In this document: positions 12,601 through 24,600 of the stretch, piece by piece
How positions within the stretch are numbered: the first letter of the stretch is position 1
Layout: the number at the start of each line of letters is the position of its first letter
Assembly (NCBI GenBank): GCA_963662155.1
Contig: OY759267.1
Coordinates: 39,343,939 to 39,407,938 of the forward strand
Origin: Lamellibrachia columna
Lineage: Eukaryota; Annelida; Polychaeta; Sabellida; Siboglinidae
Length of the DNA: 64,000 nt
Direction of reading: 5' to 3'
The notes under the pieces: generated by a model
Told to the model about the DNA's origin: nothing
The model's input: only the letters and a program-made list of their open reading frames with translations
Database searches by the model: none
Made by a program: the position numbers and the translations under genes

Positions 12601-15600
12601 TGGTGACACATTGCACCTAGCCAAGACAGTTGTCAGTCTGCACTGAGAGACATGCTTCTGACCATCCAGTGAGCGGCTATTATTGCCCCCAGCTTCCAAT
12701 GTTAGCTTTGGAGACTTGCCTCACTAACTGCCACATGCTGGTGGTGAAGACCTGAAGACACCAGGTCATGCAGTGATACTACAGCTACTTCCTGATCAGG
12801 ATCATTTTCAGTATTACGTGATGATCAGGGTTGATTGCTGATAGAAGGCACTAGTTGTACTGAACAGGAACACTGCTTAGGATCACGACATGCACCAGTG
12901 ATAGTAGTATTATCGTATTCTGGTGCTTCTGCCACTTCTAAACACAACTGTGTTGCATTGAATCTGGTTATGAAGTATAGCATCTATAAGAACAACTGCA
13001 ATATCTGCTGTCTCTAGTGATATGTGCCATGGCCCATAGATGAATCGAGGGGGACATATCACTATGTCCCGATATGGCACATATCAGCATGTCCCCCAAT
13101 GATTCATCTATGGGCCATGGCACACCTCAGGATGTTCCCCCACTATTCATCTATGGACTACGGCACACATTAGGATGTCCCCCATGATTCATCTATGGAC
13201 TACGGCACACATCAGGATGTCCCCCATGATTCATCTATGGACTACGGCACACATCAGGATGTCCCCCATGATTCATCTATGGGCTATGGTTCACATCAGG
13301 ATGTCCCCCCACTATTCATCTATGGACCACACATCCGTATGTCCCATATGGCACAAATCAGTATGTCCCCACTATTAATCTATGGGCCATGGTTCACATC
13401 AGGATGTCCCCCATGAGTCCTCCCATCTGGCTGCCGACACGTTTACACAGCCTGTTCACCTTTACACAACTGCAACTAAACCTAAAAGGTTTTGTATCCG
13501 CTGGGAAATTACTGCGACTGACTACATAATGGTTACTGCATTTAGGCGCTTCTACAATTGACTCGTAATTGATCTGTGGACAGAGTCTGGTGCTGCTGTT
13601 TACCCTTCCTCTGCTGTCTGCATCGTTACTCTTCTATGGTGGTTTGAGCACTCATGTGCAGTGTGACAATTCTCTGCTGGTGAAGTGGCTGCAGTTTCAG
13701 GCTAAGGTTTGGAAGTGGAGATGTCCAGTGTAGACCAGATATGCAGACATCCATATTTGGCCTGACTGTGTTTAATTGTGCGGGTAGGGTTCTATATATC
13801 AGCTGTATGGTTTCACCAGTCAGTTACATTGAAGCTAGGTAGCATTTTGTTTTTTTCAGTTCGTTGAAACCTGGATTATATTTGAGTCTAGTTGATTGTA
13901 TTTAAGTCAGCCTATTGTAACAATGGGTGGATTTTTGTGTATCATGGTTTATGGCATCTGTTAGGTGGCATTTTGTTTTTATTAGTTGGTTAAAACCTGG
14001 ATTATATTTGAGTCTAATTGACTGCATTTAAGTCAGCATGTTATAGCAATGGGTGGATTTTTGTGTGTCGTGGTTTATGGCATCTGTACAATCAGGGAAA
14101 GTCGATTTGCAGTGATGTCACACAATAGAGATGGAGTTTGTTGCAGATTAGATCAACGTTGCTGACAGGAGACTCAGTCTGTAGTATCGTAGTTTATTGT
14201 ACCCAGGGGGAGAGAGAGGAAAGGAGGGAGTGTGAGAGACTGCCAGGCTGAATCCTGAGAATGACCAGTTATGACAGATGGTCATTTTATTGCTGCAATG
14301 TTTCAGGAGTGAAGCACCCGAACACAGTATGCAGTGGCTGCAAGAAGAAGGGTCTACAGGGTCTCAGGTGGAAGTGTGCCAAGTGTCGCGACTACGACCT
14401 ATGTCAGCGCTGCTACATGGCTGACATACACGATGTCCAACACACCTTCCTCCGCTTCGACTCATCCATAGCGCCTGGGTAGGTTATAGGCGTTCATCTA
14501 GTACAGAGGAGTGGGGAAGGCAGTGTTAGTAGAGCCACTGGGATAGTTGAGCCACCTGTGTTTCCCAGGAAACTACAGCAGCGACAGTTACAAGGTACCA
14601 CCAAGTGTTTGAACATGTTATTTGAACACGATTGACATACAGTAAGTGCTATTTGTCACAACAGTCAGAAAATGTGAGTTAAAACTATGTTTTTTGATGT
14701 TTTTTGAAACTTTTAGTGATTGTGATTAATGTCTGCTGGTGTGTAAACTATCAACGCATGTGACCAGACTTTATTTCTGTGAACGTACAAAAGGTTTAAC
14801 TATGCACAGAGAAGAAGATTATTTACATCATTGCACGCAGTAATGAGAAGTTTAATTGTCGAAACTGCTAGTTGAGCCACCCAAGGCCCAAGGGAGGGTT
14901 AGCTGAGCAGCAGTTAAAGAATGAAGACAAGTGTTCTTTACTCCAAAATACATCAAGGAATTAATCTTCCCAAACAAATTGGGACATCGGATAGCTACAA
15001 GGCAACATATTAGCAGTTAGTTACACTGGTTGCGATTGGCCTATAAGTCAGTTATGTTAATTAAGTGTTCCGACTTATTAATTAAGCGTGTCAGAGACTT
15101 GTTGTACACATTGGGTAGGTGACAACACACCTATGTTGGTGCGACAACACACTTGACAATGGGGCCAACCATGTTGGTGTGACAACATACCTGGCAGGGA
15201 GGCCAGCTACATTGGTGTGACAACATACCTGGCAGGGAGGCCAGCTATATTGGTGTGACAACATACCTGACAGTGGGGCCAGCTATGTTGGTGTGACAAC
15301 ATACCTGACATTGGGGCCAGCTAAGTTGGTATGACAACATACCTGACAATGGGACCAGCTATGTTGGTGTGACAACATACCTGACAGTGGAGCCAGCTAC
15401 GTTGGTGTGACAACATACCTGACAGTGGGGCCAGCTATGTTGGTGTGTCAACATACCTAACAGTGGGGCCAGCTACTTTAGTGTGTCAACATACCTGACC
15501 GTGGGGCCAGCTACATTGGTGTGTCAACATACCTGACAGTGGGGCCAGCTATGTTGGTGTGTCAACATACCTGACAGTGGGGCCAGCTACATTGTTGTGT

Positions 15601-18600
15601 CAGCATACCTGACAGTGGGGCCAGCTACGTTGGTGTGACAACATACCTGACAGTGGGGCCAGCTACGTTGATGTGACAACATACCTGACAGTGGGGCCAG
15701 CTACGTTGGTGTAACAACATACCTGACAGTGGGGCCAGCTACGTTGGTGTGACAACATATCTGTCCAACAACAAACATCCAATTGAAAGTCCTTCCTCAG
15801 TTCAGTTGTTTTCACTCATTTCGTTTAAAAATCATTTCATGAAAAATCAAACGTGATATCCAGTATCCACTATGACATGCTAGCACATTTGTGCAAATGT
15901 GTTATTTAGTTTTTATTAAGCCAACAGACAGACTATTAAAATATTTTTCACTGGATCCAGTTAAAATTTGACAAAAATGGCAAGTCTTCCAGTTCTATAA
16001 ACTGTCACAAAGCTATTTATACTTTCACATGTTTGCACTATTTTATTAAACCAACTGCATATTGCTTGCTGTTCACACACTAGAGGTTTGAACATCAACA
16101 GACCTGATTCACGATGGGCTGTTGGAATTAATAATATGACACTGGGAGTTAATACGCTGGGGTAAAATCTTCTTCATGACATTTCCAATCCTGGCCCTCT
16201 GTCCTTTGTGAGTAAAATAAATGTGTTCTTTCTTGGGTCAAATGTAGTATTATTTATCATTAACTTTCCAAAACCGCTTTTGTCTCCCATTTCCGATGGA
16301 AAAAACTCTGATGGCAAGTGAACAAGGAATCCAACAATTTCTCATATATGTTTAACCCACCCTTGTGAGATATTTGTCAGTTTTGTTTTTAAACATATTC
16401 ATGTTGCTAGCATTAGCATAGTTGTATTTGTTGGTCCACTGCAGATCGCTGTAGAGAGGTCATTCCTGGTGTTTATGTGTCGTAGGGTGAAGGTTCCAAA
16501 GAGAAGTACATCAAAAAAGATTGAGTCGTCAGGGATCTTTCCACGTGCAAAGGTCGTCAGAGGAGCAAACTGGGATTGGGGAAACCAGGACGGTGAGAAT
16601 AGTTCAATAAGTAATATATGCTAATTTGGCTACTAGTAGTAACTAAACTCGAAGGCACTAGTTGTACATTCAAACCTTGCTCAAAGGTCACCTCAGTAAT
16701 ACAGCCACCTCTCCATTATGGTCATTCTCAATTCCAAATTGTTTCATATTTGGCAGAAAAAAACTCAAAATACTTGGCGCTCCGCATAGTTTCTAGGGAC
16801 GCCTTGGCTTTACGTCGAGTAAAATGGTGAAATATGTCCTCGGCGCTAAAAAACAAATATACTAGTGCCTTTTTGCACTATACTATTATTTGTTTTGAAC
16901 AATTTGCCACCCTATATGGTTATTCGGCACTATACTATTATTAAATTTGACCGATTTGCCACCCTATACTGTTATTTGGCCTATACGTTTATTTGGCACT
17001 CGAGAGTAGCCACGCCAGCTACATTAACTGGGATATGTTGTTGCTAGATTTCAGCAAATGGGCAGAGTTGCTAAGCAACTGTAACTTGCCTGCGTTATAG
17101 CTAGGCAACTGTAACTCCTCTGTGTTAGTGCTGGGTAACTGTAATTTGCCTGTGTTATTGCTAGGCCACTGTACCTTGCCTTTGTGTATTTGCTAGGCAA
17201 CTTTAACTTGCTGTGTTATTGCTAGCCAACTGTAACTAACCAGTGTTGTGGCTAGGCAACTGTAACACACCTGTGTTGTTGTGAAACAACTGTAACTCAC
17301 CTGTGTAAGGCATATGGCATATATCGCTGTAACTGTGTTGTGGTTTGACTAGGTGGGGAAGGCAAGCAGGGAACAGTGCAAGAGATCCGAGGCTGGGACA
17401 ATGAATCAGGCCACAGTGTAGCCCACGTCACCTGGGCCTCGGGAGTCACTAACGTTTATAGACTTGGTCACAAGGGCAAGGTTGACCTGAAGTATGTGGA
17501 GGAGGCATCAGGGGGCAGCTACTACCCCGAACACCTGCCCATACTTGGTGAGACTTCTCAACCCTCTTTTAGAAGCAGTTTTTACATGTTGCTAGTGTAG
17601 CATGTATCGTGTTGCTCATTTGTTAGTGTGCATAATGAAGTATTTAAATGTGTTCAATCTGATACTTATGAAACCAGAATTGCTCTCTATTTAATTTGGT
17701 TTTGTTTTATCGCATGTTTGAAGTGATATGAGTTGCATGGGTGATGAAACTTCTGAAACCCTAGGTAATCCAACATGTTTATCATGCTTTTTGGATAGCA
17801 CTTTGTGTTGTGGGTCTTCTAAAGATCTGCACAGAAATTGTTTTTTAATAGTACCACAGCAATTAATGTGAACCAGTAACACTGTTGTCCGCAGGCAGGC
17901 TATCTAAATGTTCGATTTGTTTATGCGAAATAAGTATGTGTACAAATGTCCCTGTTATTTGAATTGCATCCAGTTTTTGAAAATTGATATGTATAGTGAC
18001 AGGTTGACATTGCATGACTTTGGTGACAGGGCACATAACAGAGGTGTCTTCAGTCACCAACATACATCCCATGTTCAAAGTCGGCGACATTGTCAAAGTC
18101 GACCTGGACATTGGCATCCTGAAACAGATGCAGGAGGGCCACGGAGGCTGGAACCCCAGGATGGCGGAGGTAGGTGACGAGTCCTATTTTCTGTGTTATT
18201 CAGTTGAATATTTGTTTGCCAGAGCAGTTAATGGCTTTAATAAACTTGGTATATATAATTGATGTAGACAAAACAACTGGGATTGATTATCAAGGTTTAA
18301 GGGTTAACAAACAATTTGTAACAAGACAGTTGGAATGTGGTGAATTAAGGGTATTGACAATATATGCCGCATTGTCCTGTGTTTAATTGTAGCAGATTCA
18401 CTTTTAAAACAGTGTGTGATGTCAATATACTGTTGCATGTAGAACAGTGATATTGGCGTATGATGTTACTGACACTTGATTATGCCACAGAATTATCAGT
18501 CAAGTTGATACATACAGTCAGTCGTTCAGTTTTGTCCTCGTCATGACAGAAGACAAAATAATAATAATAATAAAATATTTAGGCACTCCGACAGTAAGAC

Positions 18601-21600
18601 CCTGTTCAGGAGTGTTTACATTTGACTGAAATGCTAAGACTAAACACAGTAAGTAATGACTAATGGAACTACAAGTACTAAGAATTACGATATAACACTG
18701 ATGACTGGGACTGATAAGAAAAACTATATATTACTAAGATCTTACTAAAAACTTGACTACACAAACTAAAACGCACAGAGAAACTATAAAATATTAAGTA
18801 GTTAAACATTTATTTTAAAATACTTTGTGTACTAATGCATTAAAATGAAAACAAGATAAGTATATAACCACTGTGTGTTTCAGTACTCGGGTCAAATTGG
18901 TAAAGTACACCGAATCACTGAGAGGGGCGACGTGCGTGTGCAATATGAGGGTTGCAGCAATCGGTGGACATTCCACGCCGGCTCACTGACTAAAGTTGTA
19001 AGTATAGGTGATGGTTCACTTGTGGAAGAGTAATATGTCAGAGGTTGTTTGTTTCTTTGAGTCTATGCTGTGAGACTGAACAATTGCCCTTGAGTGACAA
19101 AACATTTCATATTGCATTTATATCAGCATGTTGTAGAATATACTTTGAAAATAAATATTGTACTGCTGTAAATATTATTATTGCATTATTTTTTAACTAA
19201 CTTATACAGACCCAACTACATACAGTGCTGACTCTGACAGTAGTGACACCTGTACCTGTCAGTGTGCTGATGCTGACATTGGTGACACTTGTTAGTGGTG
19301 ACACATGTCAGTGGTGACTCTGTCAGTGCTAACACCTGCCAGTGGTGACACTGTACTCTTTTTGTCAGTTGGATGAGTTTGCAGTGGGTGATGAGGTACA
19401 AGTGTGTGACAGTCTTGCGACGGTGCAGGAGCTTCAGAAAGACCACGGTGAATGGACAGAAACCATGAGAAATGTGAGTCGGCTGTCTATGGGCAGTCAA
19501 TCTTTCTTACCTGACTGTACAGGCAAGTTTGAATACTTGCACTATTACAATTGTGCCACAATAAATTAACAATAAGTGATTTTTATTGTTCATTGATGAA
19601 TTGTGCAAGTTTTGTGATTGTTCTTGATGGAAACAGATCAATCTGCATTTGAAATGTCAAACAAATTATGTATACATATTTGTCAATATGTTTACTGCTT
19701 AAAAAGTTTTGTTTTTCATTTGTATTCTATTAAGTAAGATTTTGTTTTTGCTCAAACAGTGCTCTAAGGGTAGCTAATTCTGCATCCAAATGTTTATAAA
19801 CCTGTTTCTAGGCTTTGGGTCGGAAGGCAAAGGTCACAAAGGTTATAGACGTGTTTCTAGGCTCTGGGTCGGAAGGCAAAGGTCACAAAGTTATAAAACT
19901 GTTTCTAGGCTCTGGGTCGGAAGGCAAAGGTCACAAAGGTCATACATTTGTTTCTAGGCTCTGGGTCGGAAGGCAAAGGTCACAAAGGTGTACTCGAACC
20001 GAGACCTACAGCTGAGTATGGATAATTTCCAGTGGACATTCAACCCCGCTTGCTGCACACGACTCAGACAGACTTCCCACAGCAAGCACAACACAATGTC
20101 CAGAGATCAGCGAGTCTCAAGTAAGTGGATCCTGCTGCTTTTTTCCTCAGTGGCTACTGCCTTGACATCGGTGTCAACATTGCCACTTTCAGACAAAAAA
20201 TACCGCTTTTTCACCTGGTCCCACTTTTCTGCCTTTCAGACGAAATGTCCAGTTTTTTTTTAACAAACAAAATCCACATAAAATCAATATATTGTTGCAC
20301 ACAAGGCCATACTAGGTACATTTTATTTTTGGGTATCAAGTGATTTTACATTTACGAAAAAAAAAAAAACAATGAAAGTGGAGTGGAAGAGGGTGTTTCC
20401 CACTTTTCACAAACACTTTCCTGCTTTTTCATGAGCAGATGCTGATATCTATGACTTGTGTTATCCTATTTTGGTAAGATCCTAAAGTCTGAGCTGCTCA
20501 CACAACAGCCAGTGGTTTTATTTCAAGTTGTCCTGATATGGACTACTCCTGGACTATTCCAGTGTGTTTAGTCCTGAATAGCCGGCTCATGCTGTTACTG
20601 CAATCATAACACAACCTGTGTTAATGTTTCAGGTACAAAGAACACGTTGATGGAACAGCTCGCCTCGGCACTACACTCGCCCTCAGCAGAACCAGTGCAA
20701 CTATTGCAGGAAGCTGCCAAGGGCAATGCAGATTTAGTCAGGGCAATTCTAGCTCGACATCCAGAGCAGGTTGGTTGTCTACACTTTGTGGTCTACACCG
20801 TCCTCATGACCTGTGGGTAGCTACTCCTGGGAGATTGACTATTAGAAATGTTGATTTGTACTTTGTCCCATTTGCAGTCTAAGTCAGCCTACACACAGGC
20901 AATCAACTTCCTGGCTGTAAACCAACCATGGCTGAACCAACAGCTTGCTAATGCTAAGGCGGATTCCCAGAATCAGTAAATGTGACTTGTGTAAGAGTGT
21001 GACAGCAAACACTCTTTGATTCCGGGAACCAGACCCAACATGAACGCGCCATTCTAGAAAATGACTGGCATTTGACCAGCTACAACTGGTCCACAGACAG
21101 TAAGCTAACTGCCCATGTATAGACCAATGTTCTGGACTCTTTTAATATCATTGGTTAAGACAGCAATTGGGACAAAGTACAAATCCACATTTCATTAGGT
21201 CGATGTGCCAAGGCTGGCAGAGTTGTCATGTTTATGTCACTTGACACTAGTGTGTCTGTTATCATGTCACTTGACACTGATGTTTATAAGTGTCACCAGC
21301 AGTTATCTTGTTTGTGTCACTTGACACTGGTCTCTCTGTGTCACAAGCAGTTGTCATGTTTATAACACTTGACGCTGATGTTTATAAGTATCACCAGCAG
21401 TTGTCATGTTTGTGTCACTTGTCACTGATGTTTCTGTGTCACCAGCCGTTGTCATGTGTATGACACTTGACACTGGTGTTTTTGTGTCATCAGCAGTTGT
21501 CATGTTCATGACACTTGACACTGATGTTTCTGTGTCATCAGCAGTTGTCATGTTTTTGACACTGATGTTTTTGTGTCATCAGCAGTTATCATGTTTGTAT

Positions 21601-24600
21601 GTCTAACTTGATATTGACGTTTCTGTGTCACCACTAGTGTCATGTTTGCAGGTTGACCAGAGGAGCCGAGGCAAGACGGCACTTCAGGTGGCATGTCACC
21701 AGGGTCATGTCAACGTCGTCAGTTCACTACTGGCAAATGGAGCTAATGTCAACTTGCCAGACGATGACGGTGACACTCCACTACATTACTCTGTATTTGG
21801 GTACGTCAGGTGACTTCTTGAAATACCTACAAAGTTAGGTGACATTATAAAAAAATCAATTAACTAGTTGTGACATTTGTTGAATAAAATGTCTTTGAAT
21901 AAAAAGTGTAACATTTAGTGATTTTGTCAAGTCACTGCTGCATTGAGAATGGAGGAGTAGTGTTGAAAACTACAGCACCTGCATATTCTCAAAGTTATAT
22001 GCTAAGGTTTGTGATACATTTTATAAAACCTATACATTCATAATAGAGATAAATGTGTTCGATAGAGCTCAATGTGTCATTTGTCAGCAGAGGTGAAGCA
22101 CTATGATTTGCTGTTGAGACATCTAAAATAGCAGAATAATTGCAGCCATGATTGCAGGATGATGTAGAGACCGAGACATTTATGAATGACTAGCAGAGTT
22201 ACCCGGTGTTGCACAGGGAGGAAAGGCATCCATGTATTTTCCACTGATGTACGTTATTATATATAGATCAGTTGTGTTTTCTATCCACCCATAAACATCT
22301 CTATGGGGTACAGACAAACTTTAATAACTTGAAAGAATTCAGTATTGCTGCATACATCCAGCGACAGACCTTTTCATTTTATTTGTCTTGTTAAATATTA
22401 GTAAATCTATGGTTCGCCAGCCATGCATGTCAGATGTCTGACAGTTTGGTTTCTAAAGTCAGCAAGTAACTTGTTCTAACCATTTATCTTCCTTTGTGAG
22501 AATGAGACATTTCTTACATCTGATTCAGACAGGCATGCAGAAGCTACGACTTCTGTAATATTGTGTTTGTGACAACTTTTTCTGTTTACAGTAACCAGCC
22601 AGAGGTGAGTGAGACGTTGCTAAGTCACGGGGCAATGGTGGATGCCCTCAATAAGGGTCAGTGCAGCAGTTTACACGTGGCAGTGAACAAACAGCATCCA
22701 CACTGTGTGGACATCCTGCTTCGCCACAGATGTAACACCAATCTACAGGTCAGTTTACGATGTATACATACATACATACATCAGTTCACGACCTCTACAT
22801 ACAGGTTGTTTTTTAACATAATGACGTCTCCTTTCCAATTATCCTTCTTTCATTCCCCATTCCTTTGAAAATTCAAACAAGTAGTGACTATTTCCTTAAA
22901 TTATTGTATTTTATTTAAGTTAAATTTGTTTTTGGAATTACTTTTCAGTTCGGTAATTTGAATTGGATTTATGAACTGTTTCTGAATTTCCAATTCTGGA
23001 TTGACACGCAACCTAACAATGTAGTAAATAAAATACTTTACTAGATGATGTTGCTATGGTGATGTAGGACTGCTATGGGGACACAGCGATGCATGACGCC
23101 GTCAGCAAAGAGAGTCGGGACATCGTGGGCAAGCTCAGTGCATGTCCACGAACTGACTTCTCGCTAAAGAACAAGAAGGGCTTCAATGTGCTCCACTACG
23201 CCGTACTCAAGGGCAACCATCTGTAAGTCACCAGTTGTATCTCTTGTTCTTTTATCTCAAGGTCATTGGTATATAATCAGAATTTATTATAACATATGAA
23301 ATGTTTCATTTTAGGTGGTTTTTGAAGGCTGAACCAACTACTGCTGCACTTGCGCTGTTTATATGCCATAATTCAGTTCTCTATACAAATTGGAGTTTCC
23401 ATTTATAAAATGAAATTCTGTGTCAAAACATCAATTCCTTGAATTCCGCTTTGATGTTACAAATCACAGATGTGGGGAATATTTCTCGTTAAACCTGAAA
23501 TCTTGTTGTATTGTTCTCACTTGTGGCACTATGTATACTAACTAGTGATTTCAAACATAAATAGCATTGGTGGTATCCACCAGGAGTTTATGTGGATAGA
23601 AACCACGGGTGATGCAAACATGGTTGATATTAATAATAATATGTGGTGTAAAACTAAAAAAAAATTCTATTGAAACCAACGCTAAATGCAAGTTGGGCAA
23701 TTCCACACTGTGCCCCAAATTTTTATTCGATTTTAGTATAAAAAAACACTTTGATAGTTGTGTCTCATAACCATCCTGCAGTGCTATATTTGTCAAATCC
23801 TACAATTTAGTTTTTGAAAAAAATCAACTTGAAAGATGTTTCCCTTCAGTTGTCACCCAGACTAACCAGATTCTGTCTTCCTACATGGGGGATCCTTCCA
23901 TAACTGACACTTGCATATGCTGCAAACCAGCTACTAGAAATAAAACAATTTTGTGCAGCTAAAGTGTCACATTCTGCAAATATGCCCTTTCCCTGTTCGC
24001 AGCTTTTTTTCAGGGTGCAAGAAGTTCTTGAAACAGGGTAGTCTCAAAATCTTTGGCACTTTATATGACATAAACCTGAAAGTAAAATAATTATCTGTCC
24101 CTTGGTGACATGTTTGTGATGTGTCGCATTCAGGGCAGTCGCAGAGATACTGCAACGGGCGGGTCAACTAGTGGACATGAAGAAAGACGATGGGTTTGCA
24201 GCACTTCACCTTGCTGCACTCAATGGACACTTTGACGTCACACAGACTCTGATGGTGACTGCAAGCTTCCTTTGTCTTCACTGTGTATTGTCTTCCACAC
24301 TTGTTTTGGTTGTATTCATAATGTTTCATGTACATTTGTAATAATTATGATATATTTATAGAGCAGAAGGCATGCTTAATTATATAACTATTATAATGTA
24401 AATGTTTGGATATTTGAATGTATATCGTATCTTTTTAAATATGTTATGTATCTCATTATGCAACAACAATAGTACAAATAGGGACACATCAATTGTATTT
24501 GAAGCATAAATGATATACTATTAAAATTATTTTCATGATTCTGCCAACATGCATTGAACTTGCATGGGTAGGATTGTCAATTATTTAGGCATTCTCCGAT

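Noticed and set aside
12247..12620. Open frames of 80-88 codons on both strands
   Set aside because: They are created by the 18-bp minisatellite (multiple of three, no stop in several phases) and have no non-repeat sequence.
16615..17010. Possible element with GGCTACT ends in a MIB2 intron
   Set aside because: Only seven bases plus a loose CTCGA match are inverted; a 52-bp partial tandem repeat inside explains most of the structure.
22190..22260. GCAGAGTTACCCGGTGTTGC segment resembling a repeat seen in other invertebrate genomes
   Set aside because: Only one copy is present here and I could not define its boundaries or class.
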